From the NCBI GenBank assembly GCA_041584475.1, contig JBFHDX010000027.1, forward strand, positions 1 through 37,741: a stretch of 37,741 bases of DNA, in the 5' to 3' direction. The notes under the pieces were generated by a model. That model made no database searches, was not told the origin of the DNA, and saw only the letters and a program-made list of their open reading frames with translations. The position numbers and the translations under genes were made by a program. The DNA is from JBFHDX01 sp041584475 (GTDB lineage Bacteria > Pseudomonadota > Alphaproteobacteria > UBA8366 > JADFVY01). Of this stretch, positions 30,774 through 37,741 are shown piece by piece (position 1 is the first letter of the stretch; every line of letters starts with the position of its first letter).

Positions 30774-31579
30774 GCCGGGCCGCCGGCCTTGCGCGGCATC
30801 ATGCCCCGGGCCGGACTGTAGCCGATGATCGCCATTGCGGTCAGTGCGACGACGACCGCCGCGACGACCGCGAGCGAGGTCTCGTTGAGCTGGCCATAGA
30901 GCGCGAAGCGGATCGTCTCGACCGCATGGGTGAACGGATTGAGGCCGGCCAGCGTGGCCAGCATCGGGCTCGTCTCCTGCAGCCGCCACAACGGGTAGAG
31001 GGCGGACGACATGAAGAACATCGGGAAGATCACGAAATTCATGATGCCGGCGAAATTCTCGAGCTGCCGCACCGCCGACGACAGCAAGAGTCCGAACGCG
31101 CCCAGCATCAGTCCGGTCAGGACCAGTACCGGCAGCAGCAGCAGATAGCCGATGGCGGGGGCCTCGATCTCGAAGAACCAGGCGACCGCGAGGAAGGCGT
31201 AAACCTGGAGGATCGACACGAAGGTGCCGGCGAACAGCTTGCAGACGAGCAGATACCAGCGCGGCAGCGGACTGACCAGCAGCGTCTTCATGCTGCCCAT
31301 CTCGCGATCGTAGACCATCGACAGCGAGCTCTGCATGCCGTTGAACAGCTGGATCATGCCGACCAGCCCCGGCGCGATGTAGACATGGTAGCCGATATAG
31401 GTCTCGTAGGGCGGAATGATGGACACGCCGAGGATGGCGCGAAAGCCGGCGGCGAAGATCAGGAGCCAGACCAGCGGCCGCACGAGCGCGGCGAGGAAGC
31501 GCTCGCGCTGCTGTAGGAAGCGCAGCGCCTCGCGGCGCAGGATCCCGCCGAAACAGCGCAGGTAGTGCAGCGGGCTCAT
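30770..31579 (-). CDS. ABC-2 type permease of a PQQ/alcohol-linked ABC transporter
   Basis: The 269-residue inner-membrane protein has six hydrophobic segments and the ABC-2 hallmark DREMGSMKTLLVSPLPRWYLLVCKLFAG in the first cytoplasmic part. Closest family by memory: the permease of the alcohol ABC transporter that accompanies PQQ-dependent dehydrogenases (PedC type). It forms a transporter with the ATPase upstream (4-base overlap region at 31576-31579). It is an exporter-type system; the substrate is unknown. Confidence 0.85.
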   Translation of the reverse strand: MSPLHYLRCFGGILRREALRFLQQRERFLAALVRPLVWLLIFAAGFRAILGVSIIPPYETYIGYHVYIAPGLVGMIQLFNGMQSSLSMVYDREMGSMKTLLVSPLPRWYLLVCKLFAGTFVSILQVYAFLAVAWFFEIEAPAIGYLLLLPVLVLTGLMLGAFGLLLSSAVRQLENFAGIMNFVIFPMFFMSSALYPLWRLQETSPMLATLAGLNPFTHAVETIRFALYGQLNETSLAVVAAVVVALTAMAIIGYSPARGMMPRKAGGPA

Positions 31580-32331
31580 TCGCGAGCACTGTCGGTCAGG
31601 ATGTTGAAGGATTCGGCGATCGAGGCGCCGGCTGCCGCGCGGTTGACCTCCTCGACCGAGCCGTGGGCGACGATCCGCCCCCTATGGAGCACGATCACGC
31701 GGTCGTCGTCGAAGACCTCGTCGATCAGGTGCGTCGCCCAGAGCACGGCGATCGTACCGTCCCGGCACAGATCGTGGACGTGGCCGACGATCGCCCGCCG
31801 GCTCGGCACGTCGAGCCCGACCGTCGGCTCGTCGAGCAGCAGGAAGCGCGGCCGGTGAATCAACGCCCGCGCGATCTCGACGCGGCGCCGGTGCCCGCCG
31901 TTGAGGTTGCGCACCTTCTCGCCGGCACGCTCGAGCATCTCGAAGCGCGTCAGCTCCTCCTCGATCCGCATCGCCGCCTGCCGGCCGCTCATGCCGTGCA
32001 GGGCGGCGTGATAGTGCAGGTTCTGGCGCACCGTCAGGTCGAGGTCGAGCGTCGGCTGCTGGAACACGACACCGATGCGCGACAGCGCCTGCACCGTTTG
32101 CCGGCGCAAATCGCAGCCGTCGATGAGGACCCGGCCGCTGCGGCTGTCGTACAGCCGGGTGATGAGCGACATCAGGGTCGTCTTGCCGGCGCCGTTGGGG
32201 CCGAGCAGGACGCAGAAACTGCCGCTGGCGACCGCGAACGAGACATCCTGCAGCGCGAAGTTGCGCCCGAAGCTGTAGTTCAGGCCCTCGACGCTCAGGA
32301 TATCCGATGTTGCCGACTGGGTACCGTGCAT
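31576..32331 (-). CDS. ABC transporter ATPase of the PQQ/alcohol-linked system
   Basis: A 251-residue nucleotide-binding subunit. Walker A GPNGAGKTT, Q-loop VVFQQPTLD, Walker B FLLLDEPTVGLD and the switch His in WATHLIDEV are intact. The signature motif reads LNGGHRRRVEIARAL rather than the common LSGGQ, which is usual for the PQQ-dependent alcohol dehydrogenase-associated family of these ATPases. The ATG at 32331 is preferred over a start 14 codons earlier, because the ABC domain begins soon after. It follows pqqE by 87 bases and overlaps the permease start, so it extends the pqq operon. Confidence 0.87.
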   Translation of the reverse strand: MHGTQSATSDILSVEGLNYSFGRNFALQDVSFAVASGSFCVLLGPNGAGKTTLMSLITRLYDSRSGRVLIDGCDLRRQTVQALSRIGVVFQQPTLDLDLTVRQNLHYHAALHGMSGRQAAMRIEEELTRFEMLERAGEKVRNLNGGHRRRVEIARALIHRPRFLLLDEPTVGLDVPSRRAIVGHVHDLCRDGTIAVLWATHLIDEVFDDDRVIVLHRGRIVAHGSVEEVNRAAAGASIAESFNILTDSARE

Positions 32332-32418
32332 GCCTGTCAACCGCTCTCGCCGGGCACCGAGAACCGGTGGCACGGCTCGGCAAGCCGTTGCTTGCCCCGC
32401 CGCCGCAGGCCCGTCGAC

Positions 32419-33507
32419 TCAAGCACCCTGGAACGTCCTGTAGACCAGCGTGTCTTCGCCCGTCGCGGCGTCCTGTTCCGCCAGCGCGCGCACCTTCTCG
32501 TTGAACGGCGAGTAGCGGCAGACCGGATCCATGTTCGCCGCATCCCCGGTCAGCGCGAAGGCCTGGCAGCGGCAGCCGCCCCAGTCGATCTCCCGGCGGT
32601 CGCAGCTGCGGCACTCCTCCGGCAGCCAGTCCGGCGCGCGGTAGGCGTTGAACGCCTCGCCGTGCGCCCAGATTTCGGCCAGCGGCCGGTCGCGGACATT
32701 GTCGAAGCGCAGCCCGGGAATGGTCTCCGCCGCATGGCACGGCAACGCCTTGCCGTTGGGCGAGACGTTCATGAAGCGGCGCGCCCAGCCGCCCATGCAC
32801 GACTTCGGATAGCGCGCGTAGTAGTCGGGAATGACGTAATCGATGACGATGACGCCCTTCAGCCGCTCGCGGCTGCTCTCGACGAACTTCGTCATCTCCT
32901 CGAGCTGCTGCCGCGTCGGCATCAGCGCCGCGCGGTTGTGCAGGCCCCAACCGTAATACTGGACGTTGGCGATCTCGACGCGGTGGGCGCCCAGCTCGAT
33001 CGCCATGTCGATCATCTGCGGCACCCGCTCGACGTTGTGCCGGTGCACGACGACGTTCACGGTCAGCGCCAGGCGGGGCTGGCGCACCAGGCCCGCGACC
33101 TCGAGCTTCTTGGCGTGGCCGCCGGCGAATCCGCTCATCCATTCGCCGGTCTCGGCATCGCTGTCCTGGAAGCCGAGCTGGACGTGGGCGAGACCGGCCT
33201 TCGCCAGCGCCTCGACGCGGGCCTGCGACAGCAGGACGCCGGAGGTGATCAGGTTCACGTAGAGGTCGGCCGCGGACGCGTGCGCGACCAGCGCCTCGAG
33301 GTCCTTGCGCGCGGTCGGCTCGCCGCCGGAGAAATGGACCTGCAGGATGCCCATCTCGGCGGCCTGCGTGAAAACTTCCTTCCACGTCTCGGTATCGAGC
33401 TCGCGGCTCGCCAGATCGAGTTCCAGAGGGTTCGAGCAGTAGGCGCAGCGCAGCGGACAGCGGTGCGTCAGTTCTGCCAGCAGGGCGAGGGGCGGCGCGA
33501 TGCTCAT
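32419..33507 (-). CDS. pqqE: PQQ biosynthesis radical SAM protein PqqE
   Basis: The 362-residue enzyme cross-links the Glu and Tyr of PqqA. HRCPLRCAYC gives the radical SAM Cys17, Cys21 and Cys24; CMGGWARRFMNVSPNGKALPCHAAETI and CRSCDRREIDWGGCRCQAF are the SPASM auxiliary-cluster cysteines. The start at 33507 overlaps the pqqD stop (ATGA). It needs PqqD as peptide chaperone, encoded directly before it. Confidence 0.96.
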   Translation of the reverse strand: MSIAPPLALLAELTHRCPLRCAYCSNPLELDLASRELDTETWKEVFTQAAEMGILQVHFSGGEPTARKDLEALVAHASAADLYVNLITSGVLLSQARVEALAKAGLAHVQLGFQDSDAETGEWMSGFAGGHAKKLEVAGLVRQPRLALTVNVVVHRHNVERVPQMIDMAIELGAHRVEIANVQYYGWGLHNRAALMPTRQQLEEMTKFVESSRERLKGVIVIDYVIPDYYARYPKSCMGGWARRFMNVSPNGKALPCHAAETIPGLRFDNVRDRPLAEIWAHGEAFNAYRAPDWLPEECRSCDRREIDWGGCRCQAFALTGDAANMDPVCRYSPFNEKVRALAEQDAATGEDTLVYRTFQGA

Positions 33508-33791
33508 GCGGTCAGGAATCCCTTGTCGGCGAGGTTCTGCAGGACGCCGATGATATCCTCGCGGATCTCCTCCTGCGGCGCATCGAACTCCTCGGCCAGC
33601 GCCGCGGCGATGCCGTCCACGGTGGCCTTGCCGTCGCAGCGCTGCAGGATCTCGACGGCGATTTCGTCGGGCATCAGCACCCGTTCCGGCGCCAGGATCA
33701 CCCAGCGCCCGCGCTGTTCGTCCATGCGCAACCTGACGTGCTTCGGCAGCGCCGGGCACGAGCTCGCGGTGACGATTGTGCGGCCGGTCAT
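33504..33791 (-). CDS. pqqD: PQQ biosynthesis peptide chaperone PqqD
   Basis: A 95-residue RiPP-recognition protein that binds PqqA and presents it to PqqE. CPALPKHVRLRMDEQRGRWVILAPERVLMPDEIAVEILQRCDG is the typical PqqD core, with the DEIA...IL winged-helix segment. It has the normal size for a free-standing PqqD. It overlaps pqqC at 33788-33791 and pqqE at 33504-33507. Confidence 0.95.
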   Translation of the reverse strand: MTGRTIVTASSCPALPKHVRLRMDEQRGRWVILAPERVLMPDEIAVEILQRCDGKATVDGIAAALAEEFDAPQEEIREDIIGVLQNLADKGFLTA

Positions 33792-34525
33792 CGCAGGTCC
33801 TTCGGGTCGAACGCGCCGGGCGGAATGAAACCGGGTTCGACATACGCGAAATACAGCGCGTCGAGCTGCGACCAGAGCACCTGGGTCTTGAAGACCAGCG
33901 CCGCGACCACCGCGTCCTGCTGCTCCGGCGTGCGGGCGTTGGCCTTGACGTATTCGAGGGCGAAACCGGCGTCACGCGGCGCCTGGTTGAGACGGCGGCG
34001 GAAATACTGCATCACGTCCTCGCCGATGAAGTCGTAGTTCTCCAGCATGCCTGAGATGCGCTCGCGATGGATGCTCGGGGCGAACAGTTCGGTCAGCGAC
34101 GACGCGACCGCCTCCAGCAGCGACTTCTCGCGCACGAAGCGGACGTAGGCCTCGACCGCGAAGCGCGTCGCCGGCAGCGCGCCGCGCTGCGAGACCACGT
34201 AGTCGCGGTCCAGCCCCAGCCCGTCGGTCAGGATGAGCCAGCGCTCGATGCCGCCCGGATCGTCGCCGGCACCGTCATGATCGGTGACCCGATGGATCCA
34301 TTCGCGCCGCAGCTCGCGGTCTTCGCAGCGGCCGATCAGCGAGGCGTCCTTGCGCGGGATCGCGGCCTGGTAGCAGAACCGGTTCAGCGCCCAGGCGCAG
34401 ACCTGTCCCTTGTCGAGGCGGCCGCCGTGCAGCAGCTTGTGGAAGGGATGGCGGTCGTGATAGCGCGTTGCGCCGACCTCGCGCAGGCGCTCTTCCAACC
34501 GGGCCGGTCCTGGCATCTGGCTCAC
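33788..34525 (-). CDS. pqqC: Pyrroloquinoline-quinone synthase PqqC
   Basis: The 245-residue cofactor-free oxidase performs the final ring closure and eight-electron oxidation to PQQ. YHDRHPFHKLLHGGRLDKGQVCAWALNRFCYQAAIPRKDASLIGRCED and EKSLLEAVASSLTELFAPSIHRERISGMLENYDFI are the characteristic heme-oxygenase-like core segments. GTG at 34525 overlaps the pqqB stop. Confidence 0.96.
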   Translation of the reverse strand: MSQMPGPARLEERLREVGATRYHDRHPFHKLLHGGRLDKGQVCAWALNRFCYQAAIPRKDASLIGRCEDRELRREWIHRVTDHDGAGDDPGGIERWLILTDGLGLDRDYVVSQRGALPATRFAVEAYVRFVREKSLLEAVASSLTELFAPSIHRERISGMLENYDFIGEDVMQYFRRRLNQAPRDAGFALEYVKANARTPEQQDAVVAALVFKTQVLWSQLDALYFAYVEPGFIPPGAFDPKDLR

Positions 34526-35454
34526 GCCTCCACCTCCATTCCGTCGTAACCGATCTCCCAGCCCGCGCGCTCGGCTTCGGCCCGTTCGGGGCTGTCCTGC
34601 AGGTGCACCGGGTTGGTGTTGTTGATATGGATGAACACCTTGCGCCCGATCTCAAGATTTCCCATCGCGGCGATCGAACCGTCCGGCCCCGACATGCACA
34701 TGTGGCCCATGCGGCGCCCCGTCTTGCGGCCGACACCCGTCGCCTGCATTTCGTCGTCGACCCACGTCGTCCCGTCGAAGAATAGCAGGGACGATCCGCG
34801 GAGTCGCGACGCAAGCTCCGGCGGGCAGGCGGCGCACCCCGGTATGTAAAAAAACGCCTTGTCCTCCGCGGGCACGGAGACGCACAGGCCGATGGTGTCC
34901 TCGTCGACGCTGCCGAAATTCGAGCCCTTGCTCGCGTCCTCCAGATACAGCGCCACCTTGCCCGGCACGGCGAAGGTCTCGACGCGCAGACCGGATGGCA
35001 GGCCGTCCGGGCGAACCAGGTCCGTCTCGGCGCCGAGCGGCAGCGCATGCCGCCTGACGAACTCCGGGTTGAGCACGCCGAACACGCTGTTCTTCGCCAA
35101 CACGTCGAGGACGCGCGCCGTGCCGTACAGCGACAGCGGCTGGCTCTCGCGCAGGGTCAGGAGCCCGGCGATATGGTCGACGTCCGCATTGGTCAGCACG
35201 ACGCCGGCGATCGGCGAGTGCCGTTTGCCGTGTCGCGGCTGCAACGCCTCGGTCTCGTTGATCTGCTGGCGCAGGTCGGGCGACGCGTTGAGCAGGAACC
35301 AGTGTTCGCCGTCAGCGGTGACCGCCAGCGACGACTGCGTCGCGGCACGCGCGGAACCGTTGCCGGCCCGCGCGGCCCGGCAGACGGCACAATTGCAGTT
35401 CCATTGCGGATAACCGCCGCCGGCAGCAGCGCCTAGAACGATGGCCTTGAGCAT
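34522..35454 (-). CDS. pqqB: PQQ biosynthesis protein PqqB
   Basis: A 310-residue metallo-beta-lactamase-fold protein. GAAAGGGYPQWNCNCAVCRAARAG is the PqqB signature with a Cys cluster; TNADVDHIAGLL is the modified HxHxDH motif of this family; GRKVFIHINNTNPVH lies near the end. It hydroxylates the tyrosine-derived part of the PQQ precursor. It follows pqqA by 54 bases with a hairpin between them. Confidence 0.96.
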   Translation of the reverse strand: MLKAIVLGAAAGGGYPQWNCNCAVCRAARAGNGSARAATQSSLAVTADGEHWFLLNASPDLRQQINETEALQPRHGKRHSPIAGVVLTNADVDHIAGLLTLRESQPLSLYGTARVLDVLAKNSVFGVLNPEFVRRHALPLGAETDLVRPDGLPSGLRVETFAVPGKVALYLEDASKGSNFGSVDEDTIGLCVSVPAEDKAFFYIPGCAACPPELASRLRGSSLLFFDGTTWVDDEMQATGVGRKTGRRMGHMCMSGPDGSIAAMGNLEIGRKVFIHINNTNPVHLQDSPERAEAERAGWEIGYDGMEVEA

Positions 35455-35468
35455 TACCCAAGCACCTT

Positions 35469-35485
35469 GCCGGCGCCGCGCCGGC
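35469..35485 (-). terminator. Hairpin between pqqA and pqqB
   Basis: GCCGGCGC and GCGCCGGC are perfect complements around a single base, so the real loop takes a few of the stem bases. Located 24 bases after the pqqA stop and 15 before pqqB, it could attenuate transcription or protect a short pqqA message, giving excess PqqA peptide over the enzymes as known in other pqq operons. There is no T tract. Confidence 0.5.
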
Positions 35486-35508
35486 GGCCAATAGACGAAA
35501 GGCTTTGG

Positions 35509-35586
35509 TTATTCGGCGCAGGCGTAGCTGTTGATTTCAAGACCGACGGCAATCTCGACGATCTCGGGCCTTTTCCATGCACGCAT
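35509..35586 (-). CDS. pqqA: PQQ precursor peptide PqqA
   Basis: The 25-residue peptide begins MRAWKRPEIVEIAVG and ends LEINSYACAE. Glu17 and Tyr21 (E-x3-Y) are the residues PqqE links to build PQQ. Length and the WKRPE...VGLEINSY pattern match PqqA. GGGAGAG lies 5 bases before the ATG at 35586. It is the first gene of pqqABCDE, with its own promoter at 35640-35666 and a strong hairpin at the mRNA 5' end. Confidence 0.95.
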   Translation of the reverse strand: MRAWKRPEIVEIAVGLEINSYACAE

Positions 35587-35606
35587 TATGCTCTCCCTTA
35601 CGTTAA

Positions 35607-35635
35607 CCAACCGGCCCCGGTGGGACCAAGGTTGG
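35607..35635 (-). promoter_or_regulatory. Strong hairpin at the 5' end of the pqqA message
   Basis: In the mRNA, CCAACC (35635-35630) pairs with GGUUGG (35612-35607), and after a UU bulge GGUCCC pairs with GGGGCC around a 3-base loop, giving 12 pairs including one G-U. With the TATAAT box at 35645-35640, transcription should start close to the first stem base, so the message would begin with this stem. Such 5' stems protect mRNA from decay; a regulatory role is possible. Confidence 0.55.
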
Positions 35636-35639
35636 AAAG

Positions 35640-35666
35640 ATTATAGTTAACATCCGGTGATGACAA
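35640..35666 (-). promoter_or_regulatory. Probable promoter of the pqq operon
   Basis: On the minus strand TTGTCA (35666-35661; five of six consensus bases) and a perfect TATAAT (35645-35640) are separated by 15 bases. The start codon of pqqA follows 53 bases after the -10 box. The spacer is 2 bases shorter than optimal, as in promoters that need an activator to twist the DNA. Confidence 0.6.
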
Positions 35667-35877
35667 GTCCCCATTTTCTTCCGGGTATCCCGATGCCGGA
35701 CGCGGGGCGCGCTGGCCGCCGCCCCATGCCACGGCAAACGCAAGCGATTCCTGCGGATTTGGGGGCGTGCCCGCGCTGCCTCTGGATCGCGCGGGGTCGA
35801 TGCAATATCATCCGCTGCATGTGCCTCGATGTCGCTCGACGGCGCGGTCGTGGCCGCCAACCAGGGAGATAACGACA

Positions 35878-36855
35878 ATGATCGCCAGGGGTTATCGCGC
35901 GCTCGGACTTGCCTTCGCGTTCCTCGCGCTTGCGCTGTTGCCGGTCGAAGCGCAAGAGGGAAAGGTCCGCGTCGCCGTGCTCGAGTTCGGCACCGTCAAC
36001 TGGGAGCTCGACGTCATCAAGCATCACGGGCTCGACCGTCGGCACGGTTTCGAGCTCGAGGTTGTTCCGGTCGCCAACAAGCAGGCCTCGGTGATCATGC
36101 TGCAGGGCGGTGCCGCCGACATGATCGTCACCGACTGGGTCTGGGTCGCGCGCCAACGCGCCGACGGCAAGAAGCTGACGATGATCCCCTACTCCAAATC
36201 GGTGGGCGGGGTCGTCGTCCCGGCCGGCTCCCCGGTACGGACGCTGGCCGATCTGAAGGGCAGGAAGATCGGCATCGCCGGCGGGCCGGTGGACAAGAGC
36301 TGGATCCTGATCCAGGCGCTCGCCCGCAAGAAGCACGGCGTCGACCTCGCGACCGAGGCCGAGCCCGTGTTCGCCGCGCCGCCCCTGCTGATGAAGATGG
36401 GTCTGTCGGGCGAGCTCGATGCGGTGATCAATTTCTGGCATTTCCTCGCCAAGATGGAAGCGGCCGGCATGCGGCGCATCGTCGATGTCGCCGAGGCTGC
36501 GCAGGAGCTCGGTCTGGATCCGGAAACGCCGCTGCTGGGTTTTGTCTTCCACGACGACTGGGCGGCGGCCAACCCGGCCCTGGCGAAGGGCCTGCGCGAG
36601 GCGTCGACGGCGGCGAAACGGATCCTCGCGGAGTCGGACGAGGAGTGGGAGCGGCTGCGGCCTCGCATGAACGCGAGCGACGACGCCGCTTTCGTCGCGC
36701 TGCGCGACGGCTACCGGGCCGGCATCCCGGCCGCCGACGGCGCGATCGATTTCACGGCGGCGCAACAGCTGTTCGCGGTGCTGGCGGAACTCGGCGGCGA
36801 AAAGCTGACCGGCAAGGCAAAGGAACTTCCGCCGGGTGTCTTCTACCTCAACTGA
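35878..36855 (+). CDS. ABC transporter substrate-binding protein (SsuA/TauA/NMT1-like)
   Basis: A 325-residue periplasmic binding protein with a signal peptide (residues 1-22, ending PVEAQ). KVRVAVLEFGTVNWELDVIKHHGLDRRHGFELEVVPVANKQASVIMLQGGAADMIVTDWVWVARQRADGKKL and LKGRKIGIAGGPVDKSWILIQ are the typical lobes of nitrate/sulfonate/thiamine-precursor-type binding proteins. The start at 35878 follows GGGAGA and opens the signal peptide. It is divergent from pqqA and overlaps the permease gene. The substrate is unknown; position suggests a nutrient linked to PQQ or methanol metabolism, but that is inference. Confidence 0.87.
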   Translation: MIARGYRALGLAFAFLALALLPVEAQEGKVRVAVLEFGTVNWELDVIKHHGLDRRHGFELEVVPVANKQASVIMLQGGAADMIVTDWVWVARQRADGKKLTMIPYSKSVGGVVVPAGSPVRTLADLKGRKIGIAGGPVDKSWILIQALARKKHGVDLATEAEPVFAAPPLLMKMGLSGELDAVINFWHFLAKMEAAGMRRIVDVAEAAQELGLDPETPLLGFVFHDDWAAANPALAKGLREASTAAKRILAESDEEWERLRPRMNASDDAAFVALRDGYRAGIPAADGAIDFTAAQQLFAVLAELGGEKLTGKAKELPPGVFYLN

Positions 36856-37648
36856 GCCTCGGCCGGGCCGCTGGTCGTTCGCCCGCAACGGCGGCGGGCG
36901 GGGCATCCCCGGTTGGATCACGGTCCCGGCGTCGCTGCTCGGGCTGGTGCTGATCTGGGCCGTGGCCGCGCTCTGGGCGCCGCCGGACCTGCTGCCGCCG
37001 CCGGGTCTCGTCCTCACCCTGACGATCAAGGAGTGGCAGGGCGGAGAGCTGCTGTTCCACCTCGGCGCCACGCTGGCCCGCGTCATCGCCGCCTTCGTGA
37101 TCGCCATGGCGGTCGGCTCGGCGGTCGGCATCGCGCTCGGCCTCTCGCGCGCGGGCGACCGCGCGTTCGACCCCTGGCTCACGGTGGCGCTGAACATCCC
37201 CGCGCTGGTGACGATCGTGCTGTGCTACCTGTGGTTCGGCCTGACGGAGGTCGCGGCGATCACCGCCGTCGCCATCAACAAGATCCCGAACGTCGCGGTG
37301 ACGCTGCGCGAGGGCGTCCGCGCCCTCGACCGCGGCCTTGCCGAGATGGCACAGGTCTATCATTTCGGCCCGGCGAAGACGCTGCGGCACGTGATCCTGC
37401 CGCAGCTGACCCCGTTCTCCGCCGCCGCCGCACGCTCGGGCATCGCGCTGATCTGGAAGATCGTCCTCGTCGTCGAGTTGCTGGGCCGCAGCAACGGCGT
37501 CGGCTTCCAGATCCATCTCTACTTCCAGCTCTTCGACATCGCCCACATCTTCGTCTACGCGATCGCCTTCATCCTCGTCATGCAGGCGGTCGAGCTCGCG
37601 ATCCTGCAGCCGTGGGAGCGCCGCGCCTCGCGCTGGCGGCGCGTTTGA
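36836..37648 (+). CDS. ABC transporter permease (SsuC/TauC-like)
   Basis: The 270-residue BPD-type inner-membrane permease has about six hydrophobic segments and the EAA-type loop AEMAQVYHFGPAKTLRHVILPQLTPF. It pairs with the binding protein, whose 3' end it overlaps by 20 bases (GTG at 36836). The ATPase subunit is not within the window and may lie beyond the right edge. Confidence 0.88.
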   Translation: MSSTSTEPRPGRWSFARNGGGRGIPGWITVPASLLGLVLIWAVAALWAPPDLLPPPGLVLTLTIKEWQGGELLFHLGATLARVIAAFVIAMAVGSAVGIALGLSRAGDRAFDPWLTVALNIPALVTIVLCYLWFGLTEVAAITAVAINKIPNVAVTLREGVRALDRGLAEMAQVYHFGPAKTLRHVILPQLTPFSAAAARSGIALIWKIVLVVELLGRSNGVGFQIHLYFQLFDIAHIFVYAIAFILVMQAVELAILQPWERRASRWRRV

Positions 37649-37660
37649 GCGCTGCCGGCA

Positions 37661-37688
37661 GGGCGCGAGCGAGCGCGAAAGCGCGCCC
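37661..37688. terminator. Possible terminator hairpin after the permease
   Basis: GGGCGCG (37661-37667) pairs with CGCGCCC (37682-37688). An alternative inner hairpin GCGC-GAAA-GCGC occupies 37673-37684. It lies 12 bases after the permease stop. No T tract, so it may only be a partial or regulatory structure before the next gene. Confidence 0.35.
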
Positions 37689-37720
37689 GGCCATTGAACA
37701 GATGCGGCGCCGGGGAGCCC

Positions 37721-37741
37721 ATGTATTTTGCGGCTTTCGAC
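37721..37741 (+). CDS. Start of an unidentified gene cut by the window edge
   Basis: An ATG at 37721 follows GGGGAG by 3 bases and the frame reads MYFAAFD up to the edge. The ribosome binding site makes a real start likely. Seven residues are too few to name it; they do not look like the usual beginning of the missing ABC ATPase. Confidence 0.45.

Noticed and set aside
31663..33828. 721-codon plus-strand frame antisense to the ABC ATPase and pqqDE
   Set aside because: Shadow of strongly coding minus-strand genes with clear motifs; no ribosome binding site or domain in the plus frame.
35653..35668. A possible third copy of the leader element before pqqA (TTGTC...ACCGG resemblance)
   Set aside because: Only a short upstream segment is similar. 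The conserved 3' strand ACGAGAAGACGG is absent, there is no matching outer stem, and the bases are better explained as the -35 box and spacer of the pqqA promoter.
1..37741. CRISPR arrays, insertion sequences, tRNA or rRNA genes
   Set aside because: No regularly spaced direct repeats, transposase motifs, terminal repeats or tRNA-like cloverleaf sequences were noticed on reading the window. A dedicated scan (tRNAscan-SE, CRISPR finder) was not possible.

Overview
This window is a high-GC stretch from a methylotrophic bacterium. It is most likely an alphaproteobacterium, because the order mptG-mtdB-ATP-grasp-mch-ATP-grasp-...-fae together with fhcBADC is the tetrahydromethanopterin (H4MPT) formaldehyde-oxidation island known from Methylobacterium-type methylotrophs. 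The genus cannot be fixed from sequence alone. I see no rRNA, tRNA, CRISPR array or insertion sequence.

Layout. Positions 1-165 hold nothing I can name. 166-2644: a 4-Cys c-type cytochrome and a lanthanide-type methanol dehydrogenase (XoxF, with the extra metal-binding Asp), both on the minus strand. 3252-5974: a plus-strand group of secreted pentapeptide-repeat protein, zinc metallo-hydrolase and SoxYZ-like carrier (the 'quinoprotein relay' families). 6050-7166: two small secreted unknowns on the minus strand. 7311-7739: an HExxH zincin. 7850-11939: plus-strand methylofuran/H4MPT biosynthesis run (mfnE, afpA-like flavoprotein, DHPS-like, DUF447, mfnB). 11744-13862: mfnF and mfnD on minus. 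13874-14593: HisA-like barrel on plus. 14756-21520: minus-strand fae, CitG-like, ATP-grasp, mch, ATP-grasp, mtdB, mptG. 21618-26707: plus-strand pterin dehydratase-like and fhcBADC. 26717-35586: a long minus-strand series pqqABCDE, ABC exporter, two dihydropteroate synthases, pabB, pabA. 35878-37648: substrate-binding protein and permease of an ABC importer, then the first codons of another gene.

How the genes work together. XoxF oxidises methanol in the periplasm with PQQ made by pqqABCDE and passes electrons to the cytochrome. Fae captures formaldehyde on H4MPT, MtdB and Mch oxidise it to formyl-H4MPT, and FhcABCD moves the formyl group to methylofuran and releases formate. The mfn genes make methylofuran. 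MptG and several orphan genes make H4MPT. PabAB supplies 4-aminobenzoate, the shared precursor of folate and H4MPT.

Main discovery candidate. The 5' leaders of xoxF (2770-2830) and fae (15315-15369), on the minus strand and 12.5 kb apart, share the same RNA architecture: a 5-bp outer stem of identical sequence, identical internal-loop strands (AACCG and a 14-nt strand with one difference), and an inner hairpin that differs in sequence but keeps its pairing through three compensatory base-pair changes. This is the signature of a structured regulatory RNA, possibly a riboswitch coordinating methanol and formaldehyde oxidation. The xoxF leader also ends in a hairpin that would hide its ribosome binding site. 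I do not recognise this element as a known riboswitch class.
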